Shown: one piece after another, positions 11,796 to 26,058 of the stretch
Position numbering within the stretch: position 1 is the stretch's first letter
Layout: each line of letters opens with the position of its first letter
Assembly: GCA_963693365.1 (NCBI GenBank)
Contig: CAVNZM010000002.1
Span: 12,400,001-12,464,000, forward strand
Reading direction: 5' to 3'
Length of the DNA stretch: 64,000 nt
DNA from: Amoebidium appalachense
Taxonomy: Eukaryota > Ichthyosporea
Made by a program: the position numbers and the translations under genes
Notes under the pieces: model-generated
The model's database searches: none
What the model was told of the DNA's origin: nothing
What the model saw: only the letters and a program-made list of their open reading frames with translations

Positions 11796-13799
11796 TTATG
11801 CGAGTGTTGCTTTTTCGGTCAGTACCCTCACGTGCATGTGGAAAAAGGAAGTGTTTGTGTTAACACGGACACTTTTCGACTCGAGCTTGCCATGTGTGCA
11901 GATGCGTACATTGCTTGGCGTGGCGCATTGTTTTTCGTTGCGTATGCTAAGCACTTGCAGGCATGTTTGTGTTATAGCATGCAGTTTTCGCTTTGCTCTT
12001 GCATACTTTAAAATACAGGTAGTTGTTGTAACCTAGCTCAGGTGATGCCAAGCAATATACGTGTACGTGCTTTAGCATGCACATTTCGCTTCATGCATGC
12101 ATTGTGTGCATACACGTATGGTGCCTGGCATTGCCTGGGCTGTATTCTAATCTCAGCATCAAAAACTTTAATATTTGAAAGTCCTCCTTGCTGCACCCCA
12201 TTAAAAGAAATTACCCACAACTGCCCGTGCTAGAGTCCTGGTATCGATAGAGCTTTGGCAAAAACGCGTGCTCTTTCACAAGTGGTATAAACGTGCATAT
12301 AGAAGTGAACAACATGCACAGAGAGGCAATGGCTTTTCGATGTTTGAATTTTGTAGGTTTGGTTATCTGCTGGCCACGTGCACACACACGGACGTGCAAC
12401 ATGCATGCACCGGTAGACGAAAATGCCCACGTGTGTGCCCAACGAACTAACGTATCCCACGAACATGAAGTTGGGCGTTGGCTCAATTCAGTTAGAGATG
12501 CCGTTTCTCCCTGCTAATCAGTAAGCCTAAACCGGGTTTGATCGGACCCACCTGCAAGCGCAACAACGGACACCAAAATAGCCACGCAAATGGGTTTAAT
12601 TCCCACGCCTTTTCTTGTAGATCCTCTGTTGTCTTCTTAAGCTAGATTGGAAATGTGATGGTATTATAACTTCAACAACGAATGTGCATGCACTCGGCTT
12701 TCAAAACACGGCAGTGTCGTATGCTACTGGAGTCTGTGTGTAATCTTGCCTCCTTTTGACCGGAGATGGCGATAACAGATTGACGCTTTCCTGGAAGCCC
12801 TATTGAACCATTTTACAAAAAAACAAAACGTTTTTACTGGTCTGGTGTATTACTAACTAGACCTACACCTCGGAAAATAGTAGTTGGGTGAGAGATTGCA
12901 CGATGGGAGCTGATGTACTCTGTCTTTTCAAGGAGAGCGTTGAAACAGGTTTCAAGAGTATACTATAGATAAGAATAATATTGAATTAAGTATTGCAACA
13001 AGACTTCCTATAAGACACGAAAAAATAATATAAAAATAATGATAAGGGAAAAAGCTCTGATTGAAAGTATATACAAAACTGACTCCCTCCCTCGTGTTTA
13101 CAAACGGAAAAGCCTGAGTCACTGTGTGTGGCTGAGGCACAGCAGTCACGGACTCACGGTGATCACCCCCGGGCCAAACCCCACACGACTTACGAAAATG
13201 TATGCCTAGATATACGGTAATGTGGATATTTTGCGAAACATGATGACATTTTCCGACGTGGGAAAAAGATGTATGTCGATAAAAAAGTGTTTTTGATGAG
13301 ACATATTAAGCATATATAAGTCACATATTATTTACAACTTAGCAATTATCCCCCACAGTAAATCATCATGCTAAAGTCAAGCTCTGCATAACCCACAATG
13401 GGAATTAAACAGAAAGTCATTATAAAAAAAGATTTGTGAATAGATTACGAAAAATGCCTTAAAAAATTTAGAACATGAGTTTTGGACGCCAATAGAAAAT
13501 GAAAAATAGTTTTGTGATAAAGAGCCAATCAATGGTTACTGACTGTGATCGTTCAATTCTGCCAATCTTCATGAGCTGTACGGTAATAATAGCCATATAT
13601 TTAATGTAACTGTATGGTTTTGTGATTAAAATATTTTATTGTTTTTTGGCTATAATACTGTATAGGAGGACATTATATTAAGTAACGGTACCGCTTTAAA
13701 TTGAAACCAATCAGCAAATAGTGCATTTGTTCTCGTACGACGACCAAGTTCCTATCGGCTATTGGCATTAGATGATCTCCCACCACTTCGGCTTTTGGA
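11796..13799. other. Upstream region of the protease; no gene seen
   Basis: Non-repetitive, AT-rich towards 13 kb. Frames are short and unlike proteins. It may hold the protease promoter or an unseen 5' exon. Confidence 0.5.
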
Positions 13800-14626
13800 A
13801 AAAACCATCGGGGAGGGAGTCCCACTCAGGGGAACGTGACTGCAGCGTGTGTGTGGTGTTGCCTGGTGTATGTATTCCTATTGCTGTGAGAGTGTGGGGG
13901 CATCTCCCTTTCGCGGAGTTTCTCGCTTGAGAAGTGGTTTCTTCAACGCCTGGTGGTCCACTGCAACCTACGGTAACTTCTACACGCTGTCTACGCTTCT
14001 ACGCGACCTATTGGCGGTGGGCTGCTGCAACTTCTTCAGCTACTTCTGCGCTGGCGTGAGTGGAGGGGCGGCTACTTGGTCGTCGGGGAGCTTTCCAAGT
14101 GACTGCCCGTCCTTAAGCCTCCAGTCGTATGGCAATGACCGGGTTTGCTTGCATGCATTCTGTAATTGTGTTTTTCTGTGTGTCCTGCCACAACTAGGCC
14201 ACCTTATCAGAGGGCTGGATGCAGTTTCTCCGGGTTATCTAGGGGCCGGCCCGGCCGGGCCCGTTGGGACTTGTTTTTTAGCTCAGATTTGGTCTGCATT
14301 GCTCTTTTAGAGGCTGACTTGCTTGCTGTGCCTCGGTAGGTTTTGAGGGGGGCCTGTTGGGAAGCAGCAGTAATGATGCCTTCTTGCGGAGTGTGGTCTG
14401 GTCAACATCGATGCATATGACTAGTTGGAGCAAACTAGTTTCACGCATACACGTACACTTAAGGTTTTGCCCACAGCCTGGTGTCCTTTAAATTTGTCAC
14501 TTGTCGCTTTATTTTTATTTCGTAGCTTTGGCTTTTTCAGTTCTATTGGTGGTTATGTAGCCTGTGGCTGCACGTTGCCTTCGTCAACGGATCAATAAAA
14601 CCGATTCAAAAGAAGAAAAAAAAAAC
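13800..14626 (+). mobile_element. Probable retroposon or processed copy ending in AATAAA and A-tail
   Basis: About 800 bases of GC-richer sequence end in ATCAATAAAACCGATTC and a short A-rich tail (14614-14626). It contains an open frame of 153 codons (13849-14310), but the protein is Cys/Phe/Leu-rich and not recognised. The 5' boundary is a guess. Confidence 0.35.
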
Positions 14627-15128
14627 GTCCGCTAGGAGTAGGGACCCTGTAGGGTCTTGAATTTTGTGACATATATTTCGAGCCAAAAAATATAATTCTA
14701 CCTATGTACAATAATACAATATTTGCCATATTATAATGCTAAAATTACAATCATCTATATAAAAGTAATGGCCCAAAATTTCCTCTTTTTGTTTTCTTAG
14801 TTCCCGGACGTTGAACATTGGTACTGCACACGCAGGTTTCGGGGGACTAAATCTGCACTACTTTGGGCCAATCGGATACCTTGTACGCCTGAGGAGGATT
14901 CCAATAGGGAGAGTGATCACTCAACAGTGCACAGCCCGCTCAACTACTGTACAATACATGCATCATGCATGTGCCTTTGAAAATACTAACCTACATCATG
15001 CAATATTATAAATTTTAATCCTTTTTATTTGAATAAATAATAAGATCATTAATTTTTGCTCGAGCCAACAGCTATTATCGTTATGTCTGAATCATTGTCT
15101 CTGACCATGCCGGGCATATATAGCGTGC

Positions 15129-15880
15129 ATGAGGGGCGCCCGTGACGCGGCCCACGTGGTTGGCACTGCATGCAGCCTGGCCGGTGCCTGCCGGCTGCGG
15201 CAGGGCTGCCGCGATATGTACAGGCATGTGATTGACACACACAGACAAGTAACTATTTCCAAGGATATGAAAAGCACACCAACTTTTCACACTTTTGTTA
15301 CGGCGTTACGGCTTACTCTTCCAGCTATAGTACAAGAACACCGCACGGACTGGGGGGCAGCCTCTGGTCCTTGCACTTTACACATACACCACAACCTACA
15401 CCCACCACCGTCAGACCACCTACCTATAGTTTTTCGCACTACACTTAGCCTTTCTACGCCGTCACCACAACACACTTACAGACTTAACGTACAGCAACGA
15501 AAGTAGTAGGGTGCTACAGACTGAGCAACCCTAACTAACAGATCTAACTTTCTTGAACTCGAAAGATGTAAGTGTAAAGGCGTTCCATGCTTTATTGCTG
15601 GCTGAAAACGCAACAGATTCTGTGCAATGGCCACGGTACATACAGACTTGTAGTACCACGACTTACACCAAAAAGCAGTGGTTTGAGATGCGAGCCATAC
15701 AGATGCGAAGGCACAGCGTACCACAACGATTCTCAAAACAATGGCACAAAACCACACACGCCCGCTCTCTGGTCTAGAAAAGCTAGCTGGACTAGCATGA
15801 CCATGTGCCTATTGTTCACGAAGGGACTAGGACTAGAGCCCTTGGGGTTTTTGAGCGTGTTTTCCCCCTAAAACCTGGAG
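15129..15880 (+). mobile_element. Decayed LINE fragment: endonuclease end and linker
   Basis: The frame at 15129-15506 contains IHHNLHPPPSDHLPIVFRTT. SDHLPI is the conserved end of the AP-type endonuclease of non-LTR retrotransposons. It then has TYRLNV, typical of the stretch that follows, and a stop. Further pieces (AFHALLLAENATDSVQWPRY) continue in another frame. Stops and shifts show it is dead. Confidence 0.5.
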
Positions 15881-16317
15881 TTTAGTGGCAGACTCCACAA
15901 ACAAAACCCACTTACCTGGAATAGTATAATGGAATAGATACAGTGGAATAGTCAATATATATGAATACATAGAATTTAGTATTTATTGAAAGAGTGCGCT
16001 CATCTCTCAGAGATGCACAAGGTAGGCTTCAGGGACGAAGCCAGACTTCTTTGTGCTGGGGATGTGCTGATGAGCACTCGTCGACTACTCGCCGATAAGC
16101 GAAACCGATATTCACATTGGTGGATATCCACCCACGCTGATATCTTGATGTCTATCCACCTGCAAATAAAACACGGTAGACAGACCTCGGATTGGGTTTG
16201 TGTTCAGGTATCTCAGTATGCACTTGTTACTGGATAACTCGTGAAGTTTTTATTGTCTTCTCAGTATGCCGTGCATACTTGCATATCTTTCCGTCGAATA
16301 AATCCAGTCAAAAGAAA

Positions 16318-16729
16318 AGTTTTACACACTTTTTATTGCGTGGACACTGCCGGAGGCCCAGCCACATTCGACGGCCTACTGCGTTTTCCAGCACAGCCAA
16401 TCAAATGCAGCCAGTGACATATGTACATGCTAGGCAACAATGAGCGCCATCGTAGTATCTGACACCCCTATTACATATTATGGGTAAGCAGAGGCTAGCA
16501 TCGGTAGCTCCGAAAGAAAGTTAAGGCACCGGATCACAATATCATACTGTGCAGCATTAATAAGGTGATCTAGGATAGTCATCTTAAAACGGATATATTG
16601 AGGAAGAGAGGAAGAAAAGAGAATAAAACCGCCAATAACCTCCGGTTCTAATACATTAGCTAACAGGTTGCATTTATTGATAGATATGCAGCCGCGAGCA
16701 AACCGCCCCCCCACACATATTACATACAC
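16318..16729 (-). mobile_element. LINE family A, 3' end with end of reverse transcriptase ORF
   Basis: The minus-strand frame 16478-16729 ends FKMTILDHLINAAQYDIVIR...SELPMLASAYP-stop. This resembles the end of the ORF at 32302-32871 (YNILDFILNTRNYDLFIRCI). A roughly 150-base 3' UTR follows, ending GCAATAAAAAGTGTGTAAAAC. Three more copies of this UTR lie in the window. Confidence 0.6.
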
Positions 16730-17078
16730 ATACGAGCAGGAGACACCAGAAACCGATTACACCGCAAACCTCGGAAGGCCAGTCTGGCAAGTCTCGGAAC
16801 GGACTACAGCAAATACACCCCGCGCACCTGATTGGACAAAACACGATCCGATGACGTAAAATCAGGGGAGAACGATTCGATCCCCAAGCGACATAAAGGG
16901 GCCGTCAGGCCCCTCTAGCGGGGGTTGGGGGGGCGGCAGCCCCCCCATTTAGGGCCCAGACACACATAGGGTTATGGTTATTGCGTTTATGTTTTTTATT
17001 TTTGTAAATTATTATCGATTATTGTATTTTTTTAGCCGGTTATCATCCGATCTCCCTATACCCAGGGCTTCCTTACGA

Positions 17079-17213
17079 TGGCGCTCATTGTTTCTTTTGT
17101 TTCTTAGCATGTACATATGTCACTGGCTGCATTTGATTGGCTGTGCTGGAAAACGCAGTAGGCCGTCGAATGTGGCTGGGCCTCCGGCAGTGTCCACGCA
17201 ATAAAAAGTGTGT
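17079..17213 (+). mobile_element. LINE family A, 5'-truncated copy
   Basis: Only the 3' UTR, from TACGATGGCGCTCATTG to GCAATAAAAAGTGTGTAAAC. It is near-identical to the other copies and truncated at its 5' end, as is usual for target-primed reverse transcription. Confidence 0.6.
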
Positions 17214-17953
17214 AAACCCTATAGCTATAGACCTACCTCGGTCACTGACTCACCGGTCGCCGGCGCTGGTGTGGTGACTAAATCATAATGACGTAATATT
17301 ACATTATCGTTTGAAAATTAATTCTTCAGTTTCATTGGTGTAAATCTGGCGCCATGTTTTTAATTTTCCCGGGCCAGATGACTCATGAATTGTGATCACC
17401 CAACTGCACACAACGGACGAACACTGCTTGGACTGCCTGTCAAGCATTGATGACAAAAAAAAAGAAACCCACACGCGCTTAGTAAAAACAAAATAGGGAA
17501 AACATTGCTTTTAAGGTTATTTTTGTGGGCTTTTTCAAGTAGAAGAAAGATAAGGAAGCAACACAGTTATATGGGTAACGGCTAGAGGCACAACGACGGA
17601 ACATTCTGCTAGACTTCAGTGTTTGGCTGCGCTGCCGTAGAATAGGCTTTCTCCTGGCGGTTCACTGTACTTTCTTATTATTCCAGGAGAAAAACCAAGC
17701 ATATTGAATAATAACACACACAATAACTTATACAAGGAAGAAATCAAGGGCCTTTTTTTTTCATTTCACAGTCATCTTCAGAGTTTACCTTTGTTAGAGA
17801 AAGACCGTGCCATCAAGCAACGTAGGCAAACCTGACATCTAAAGAATACACAGACAAGGAAGATTTGTTTCAACTTTGCACTTGAGAAGCACATAGGATA
17901 GTATAAAGCACTTTGAAACTCTGGGCTGCATAGCAGCCGAAACCCTTTCAATC
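17214..17953. other. Upstream region of the Myt1-like gene
   Basis: No coding signal and no TATA box recognised. The last 200 bases include a T/C-rich stretch (17750-17775). Confidence 0.5.
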
Positions 17954-19487
17954 ATGTCTGCACACAGCATGCCGTCTGTGCAGCAGACACCCGTTTCCTT
18001 GCCCCGTCCTGTTTTCGGCACGGAAACTTTTAGCCACAAGAGAAAGACTCCAAACACGGACACACCCGTAGTGCCACCAGCACCCCAAAAGTTTATGACA
18101 CCTTATAGCCGAGTATATGGCACACCTAGTTTTGCAACACCGGGCCCGAAGCCGCTGGAGGAGGCCGAGTCTCCGAGTTGTATCCTTGAACCTTTTTTGT
18201 TTTTTCATGTTTGCTCACGCTGGGCTTCCTTGAAAACATTACAGTGCTTGAACAGTCAGCAACACGCACGAATTTTCTTGATTTTCCAGCTGATGCTCGT
18301 TTACATTTGTACAGCATAGCATTCTCTATTTCCTTGTCGTGTTTTTCTGCTTCTTTTGACCCTGTGTTGTGAAAAGCATAAGTTGTGCTTAAGGGAACAA
18401 AATTTCGCTTGGGGTTTTTTTGATCTTCTGCTTCGTGGTCGGGTACTGTGTTTCTTTTTTGGGACGGGGGTTTTCGGGATTCAGACAAGAAACTCTGCTT
18501 TGGGCTTTTCCCCCTGCATTCTTCTTGACCACCCCCCCCCCCCCCCCCCCCCTCCCCCCCTCTTCCTGTCTTCTTCCCATGACTACCACCTTCCTATTCG
18601 CTTTCTTGGTCTTTCTCATGTCACGCCTATTTTTTTCCTTAACCACATGCAGTCTTCAAGAGTCCGTATTACGACCAGAACAAGAGGGAACCATATCTAA
18701 AACAGGCTTTCGTCATAGTTTCAAGGGTAAGTAACTCCTCTCACTCCATCCTTTTTGCTTGGACACATTCTCTCGTTTTAGCATTGAGTATGCACTTGTC
18801 CTCAATACAACCTGCTCCTCTCCGATTCTGCATGCTAGTTTAATGTTTGGTAAAGGCACAAGAATAATCATGTTTCTATGCAGCTCGGCAAGGGCTCTTT
18901 TGGAGAGGCTTTTAAGGTGCAGAGTAAGGAGGATGGACAACACTATGCGGTTAAGTGCTCTGGAAAGAGATTTACCAGCAACAGCGACAGGTAAGAAGCC
19001 TCTCGGCATGCCTTTTCCCTTCCCTCTCGTATTGCCTCTTTTTCGGTGCTTCTTCTCCACTATGATGATGCTTGTAAACCTTGCATCGTGTGTAAATCCT
19101 GTTTATATTTTAGCTTATGCCAGGGGCTTTGATGCCTGCCCAGTTCTGGTAACGATTCTGGCGCTTATCCCCTTTTCTGTTAGCAAATCTGCTCGCAATG
19201 CTCATTTCCTAATTTGCTACTCATTTTCTTTTCTGGTCATTCGCTGCTCATCCCATTTTCTGGTAACGAAACTGCTACTGATTCTCACGCCCTGCAGGAG
19301 ACGACAGATAGATGAGGCAAACTACATCCGTTCGCTTGGGGCACACCCTAACTGTCTTCGATACTATGGGGCGTGGGAAGAGGATTGCGTACTTTATATT
19401 CAGACGGAGCTTTGTGAACGAGGATCGTAAGTCCCCCCCTCCCCCCCCCCCCCCCCCCCTCCGGCCCCCCGTCCCTCCTCCCCTCCT

Positions 19488-19526
<39 letters not shown>

Positions 19527-19734
19527 CCACATGTACACACCTCCTGCCCCTCCTCCTATCACCATCTCTATGGCTTCATCTTTTGTCACCATCTCTAGGG
19601 CTTCACCTTTTCCACTTGAGCTTGGGGTTAGGCCCACCAACACATAACTCTCTTTCTCCCCCCCCCCCCCCCCCTCCCCCCCCCCCCTCCCCCAACCCCC
19701 AACCCACCACCCACCCACCCACCCACCCAACCCA

Positions 19735-19775
<41 letters not shown>

Positions 19776-20213
19776 AACGACAATCTGAGATGGTGGTAGC
19801 TCAACCCACCTCACCCGTTTGCCTGGTTTCCTATGCATACTGAGGCTTTGTACATCACACATATCCATACCTACACGAGTAGAACCGGCGCTCATGACAT
19901 ACAGAAGTATTACACCCCTGTGCCGTGTACAAAGACCCCCCCCCCCCCCCCCCCCCCCCCCTTTTCCCCTTCACCACCCCTTTCCTCTCACTTTCCCTGT
20001 TTACAATTTCCGCCTCTCCCCCTTTTTCCTCGAGTTCAGTTTTTGCCCCCAGCCTACATTTACACAATCCCTACCCCATACACTTACCAAATATGCACGC
20101 TTATGCACGTGGTTCAACATCACACACGGGCACAGCATGTGGATACACAACACGGACATGTATCCATGCAAACACTAAAGCGAGCACATGGACGCATGCC
20201 ACGCACGCACGAG

Positions 20214-20284
<71 letters not shown>

Positions 20285-20455
20285 GCGCATACTTACAGAT
20301 GTGCTCTCATTCAAACGTGTAGATGCCCAGCACAACACACAGCGTACAACACATGCAGAATACGCACACATACATGCCTTTTTTTTTGCCTGCATCGAAG
20401 CCAAAACCGCGTGCCGCATGCCTGTGCTCGCCAACACGCATACACCCACCCACAC

Positions 20456-20499
<44 letters not shown>

Positions 20500-21627
20500 T
20501 ATGCACATGCGCACATACACACACTCGCACAGGGGGCACACTCCGGCACGTACTCACGCATAGAACACACCTCGCACACATACCCGCAGACACGTATTAC
20601 ATACACCTGTGCTTGCTCGTCCATGTACCTGCAGACACACACAAACAACACACAGGCACACCTAGAGAGAAGTACACTTGTGCTTGCTCACCCATACACA
20701 TGCACACACACACCAGACTCAGACACGCTCACTGGCTCGTCCACCTAAGGTCCCACCCACGTAACCCCTCTCCCCCCCCCCCCCCCCCCCCCCCCCAACC
20801 GGGTATGGTTGCTGTGTCGTGCATCTGTAAGCACATACGCATTTTTCGCTGCACTGCATTAGTTTGCACACACATATTCACCGTTTTGCTGACCTTGCTT
20901 GCATAAGCAACCCTGCTCGTCTTTGATCAAGACGGGTTGACTCTCCCAAGTTCAGTTGATGCTGCTGTCTGTTTAGGGGTCGAAACTCAGACGCAATTGA
21001 TGACTTGGGCCCTCCCTGAGGATGGGCTCTGCTTATGACCCATTCTGTGCGCATGGCTATGTTGCATACTTGAATGTTTGCCCTTGCGTGTGTCCTTCGT
21101 GTATGCGTACTTCGTACCGTGTTCCACATTCAACCCCCCCCCCCCCCCCTCCCTCCCTCCCCACCCACCATTCTCCCGTTTCTTACACGTGTATGTGCTT
21201 CCTCAGGCTGCAAAGGTATCTGGATGAAATACAATATGTTCCGGAGCCACAAATATGGCACTTTGTTGCTGATTTGGCGCAGGTAAACACCCCATTACAG
21301 CCCTGACCCCCCCCCCCCCCCCCCCCCCCCGGGGTCCCGTCTGCAGGTCTTCCTGTTTTTGCGTGTGTATGTTTCCCTGATAAGAAACCCCCTCGTTTAC
21401 ATCACACAGCGAAACATGAACCTGTTCGCTGAAAACACACGCGCACGCACACGTTCGTACACACTCCCCACCACCACCACCACCACCCACCCACCCACCC
21501 ACCCAACGCACGCGCGCGCATAGGCACAGGCACAAGCATATAGCCATGTGTGTGTAAGTGCGCGCGCGCACACACACACACACAGGGGGGTGGGGGTCAC
21601 AGAGAGTGTCGGTGGGTGGGTGGGTGG

Positions 21628-21658
<31 letters not shown>

Positions 21659-21698
21659 GGGGGGGGGGCATACAAGAATGCACACACAAGCACACATC

Positions 21699-21758
<60 letters not shown>

Positions 21759-22636
21759 GTGAAAGATGCAGAGAGCGAGATAGGGGGGAGGGGGGGGGGG
21801 GGGGGGGGGAGAGAGAGAGGGAAAGAAAGAAAGTGATACATCCACATAGGTGTGAAGTCATGTGCAAGGGGGGGGGGGGGGGGAAGGGAGTGGGCTAGGG
21901 TGATTGTAAGGAGGAGTGGGAGGGGAAGAGGGATAAAGAAGAGAGCATGCACGTGCTTTCATGGTCAGACAGACTCAAGGTCGTTTCACCAGTGTCACGT
22001 TCCCAGCCTGTATGGGTGATCTTTATGGTATACAAGTGTTATTGAACTTCCTATTCACCCGGTCTTTTCCCTTCTTCACATCAACCCTTTCATTGGTGTG
22101 TGTGTGTGTCCGCTGTTCCCCCTTTCTTTCCCCCCTTTTTATGTTTCCTTTTACCTCTTGACTCTACCTTACATGCATTCTAACACGGCAATATATCCTA
22201 TTGTTCCCTTTTCTTTCTCCCCTTTTTATGTTTTCTTGTGCCCCTTCCCTCTTTCGTTTTCCCACGTGCATTCTAACCTGGCATGTTATGTCTATGCAGG
22301 GTCTACAGCACATACACTCGCACTATCTCGTACACCTTGACATTAAGCCAGCAAACATATTCTTGACTGAATCCGGCTCATTGAAGATTGGCGATTTTGG
22401 TATTGCAATGGACCTACAAAAGGTAAGGATCCCCCCCCCCCCCCCCCCGGAGGTCGGAAATCGGGCACTGTGGATGACGTGGGCCTCCCCTGAGGATAGG
22501 CTCTACTGATTATGCATACTCTTATGTATGGTTGGCACTCTGCATCGTGTTATCCGTTGTTCATGTGTACGTCGCATTCTAATGACACATTCAACCCCCC
22601 CCCCCCCCCCCCCTCCCCCCCTCCCCCTTACCCCCT

Positions 22637-22725
<89 letters not shown>

Positions 22726-22896
22726 ACGCCAACCCCCTCCTGCCCTCGTCCTCTTCTTCGCCATCACCAACCTGCACACACCCCCTCTCAGACACACCAC
22801 ACCCTCTCTACCACATGCCCCTACCCCCCCTCGCACACACACGCAGAGGACTCCCCTCCCCCTCCTCCCCCCCCTCCCGCCCTCCCTCCCCGTCCA

Positions 22897-22928
<32 letters not shown>

Positions 22929-23209
22929 TCCACGCACACGCAAAGACCATGGTCTCCCTCAGCATTCACACTCGAAACACTCTGCATTTCATGATGTCGT
23001 GGTGAATCTATGGGTACCTAATATTACTTGCTATTACTGCCCTGCTCTGCCCCCCCCCCCCCCCCCCCCCCCTCCCCCCAACCCCCCCACAAAAAAAGTG
23101 TGGTTACATGCATTCACAAACACTTAGCGACTTCGAGCCTGCTTTTTGTCTTCTGCCGTCCTCCCCGCGTTGCCGGTTTGCTCCCTGTGCTCCTGTGTAT
23201 GTGTATGTG

Positions 23210-23259
<50 letters not shown>

Positions 23260-25080
23260 ACACACACACACCCTCTTCCCCAACACCAACACCCACATGC
23301 CTGCATACCCCCTTTCCCACACACCAATTCACCCTCCTCTCCACACACCCACCCACACCCTCTCCTGCACACCCACGGCACACACTACGACCTTACACTG
23401 CCCTTCGTACACACCTAAATTCATTATCCCATAGTAACCCCACAGGTACACACTTATCTACCCCCCCCCCCCCCCCCCCCCCCCCCCCACTGCTCCTCTC
23501 GTCACACATATATACAAACACCTAATTCGTTTTGTGCCCTGCCTTTTTTTTTCTTTTTTTTTTTTGTTTCTTTTTTTTTTTTTTTTTTGTATACTTTTCC
23601 TCTTTCTGCAACTTTGTTCCCTCTGCCCCCCTTAGTGTGTTTCCTGGCTGCTGGTGTGGTGTTTTGGACGGGTATGTGGGTGGGGGGGGGGGGGGGAGGG
23701 GGAGGGGGGGAGGGGGGGGGGAGGGGGGGGGGGGGGGGGGGGGGAGGTGTGGTTGGTTGTGGGTGTGTGTGTGTGTCTGTGTGTGTGTTAGTGTGTGAGC
23801 CCGCGGGCACGTGTGCCTTCAGGGTGGGACACAAAGGCACGTGAACTGCCTGGAAATAGATGAAGGCGATGCGGAACAAGCACTGAAGGGGCAAGGGAGA
23901 GAACATGCACTGTCTCGGTGCGATATCCAAACCCTCCCATTGACTCATTGTTTGTGTCTTGGGGCACAGCGGGAGCAAGACCACCAAGAGGGGGACCCAA
24001 AGTACTTGGCCCCTGAACTGCTCAATGGGCAGTTTGACTGCCCGGCAGACATATTCAGGTGGATGATCATACTTCCTTGATGCTTTGACTGCTTGAATTC
24101 ATTGTGTATATTGATCGGTGGGGAATTTCCTTGGTTCCCCGTGTTCGCAGCACTAAATATCACTGCACTGCATTGTGACTGCATTTCAGAGCACGATAAC
24201 TGCATATATTACTGTACAGCTCATCACTATCCTTTATATAACTATAGTGCATGCCTGGTGCTGCGAGATCACATTACTATACTGCCTATCACTCTACTGT
24301 GCATTACTATTCTTTTTGGACTCTTGGGGCCTTGTTTGACGTGTTGTTGTTGTCATTGTTTCCCGGTGGTAAGGCTTGGGGCTATGGTGGGGAGGAATAT
24401 CTGCGCCTGAGGGTCGATCCTCGCTATTCCCTCAATATTCTACTATGTGCTGGGAGTCAAAGTTTTTGCTTTTCTACTGCCCCTTCCCCCCCCCTCCCCC
24501 CCCCCCCAAAAAAAAAAAAAAAAAAAGTGTGTGGTATGGGCAGGTAACTGAAGGGAAGATGGTGGGCAGGCAGGGGGATGATGAAGGGTGGTGCACAACA
24601 CGGGGAAGGAGGGGGGGGGGGGGGGGGGGGGGGGGGGTGGTAGGGTGTGTGTGTGTGTGTTGGTGGTGGTGGTTGCTGTCCTGAGAGGAGGGGTGTGCAT
24701 TTGGTGGGTGTGGTGGTGGTGGTGGTGTGGGGGGAGAGGGGGGGGGGGGGGGAGATGGTGCTGGAAACAAATCTGGGTGGTGATGATGGGACACGATGTC
24801 TGATGGTGTGTGGGGAAACGCCAGCACGGGGATAATGATGCTGGAGATAGCAGACAACTACGAGCTGCCAAACAACGGCCCAGTGTGGACACAGTTGAGA
24901 TCAGGTAAAAGTCACTGTGTGCATGGGCACCGTGGTAAAGAAACATGCTCGTCAGAATCACGTGCACACACACATGCACACACGCGCGTGCACGCGCCAT
25001 GAGACACTTGGCGCCTTAGATTTGCTGATTTTGGCAGCGGCTTTGTTTTCGTGCATTCATGCCTTTGTGTTTTTTTCCCC

Positions 25081-25116
<36 letters not shown>

Positions 25117-26012
25117 CATTTCGTTCATGGGGCGTACGCAAAAATGGGATGAGTGGGTGCGTGTGGATATGAGGGTGGGTATGGGGCTGGTGTGAGGGTG
25201 TGATCTGGTGGTTCCTGTCATTTCTTGGCGGTAGGTGGGGGTGGATGTGTACGTGTGTAACTGTGTGTGTGGGGGGGTGGGGGTTCATTTCTATTTCTTT
25301 GTTGGAATATATTTGTTCATTGCCTTGGTTGGGGAAGAAGGCGGGGGAGGAGGGGGGGGGGGGGAGGAGGAGGAGGGGGGGGGGGGGGGGGGCTTCCTGA
25401 ATCCTAATACTCGCAACAGTACTTGTGTTACTGTCGTGAAGCAGGCAGGGTGTAGGCATGTATGCGCACGTGGGGCTGTGTTTGTGTTTTCGTGGTCGGA
25501 CACGTGCATGGTTGTGGTGACGATCAGTGAGGCCGAGAAAGGGGTTGGCTGTGATATGTGTGGGTGGATGAGTGTGTGCGCACGTGCGTGTATGTGTGTG
25601 TATTGTTGGGTGAATGTGTGTGCGTGTGTGCGTGCATGCATGGTTTTTTTTTTCTTTTTTTTTCTTTTTTTTTTTTTTTTTTTTTTTTTGGTGGTGGCGG
25701 AGGGGGGGGGGGGGGGGGGGTTGACCATGGGATGTGTTCTAAGGGGCACTGTGTGCAGGGTGGCTGCCAGACATACCCCATCGGTCACCTGCTCTTCTTT
25801 CTTTGATATGTGCTATGATGGCCCCTGATCCTGCAAGAAGACCAACGGGTATCTAACAAACCACGCTCCCCCCCCCACCCCCCTACCCAGCCTCGCGCGG
25901 AAAAAATTAGAGATAAGAAAGAAAAGAAGAGCAAACACTCACGCAGTCAGATACATGGACGCGCACACAACATATAAGGCAACACTTTCTCAGTGTTCCT
26001 CATTCCTTTCAG

Positions 26013-26058
<46 letters not shown>

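Noticed and set aside
13849-14310. 153-codon Cys/Phe-rich frame as a host gene
   Set aside because: No family resemblance, and it sits inside a unit ending in AATAAA plus A-tail; probably retroposon sequence.
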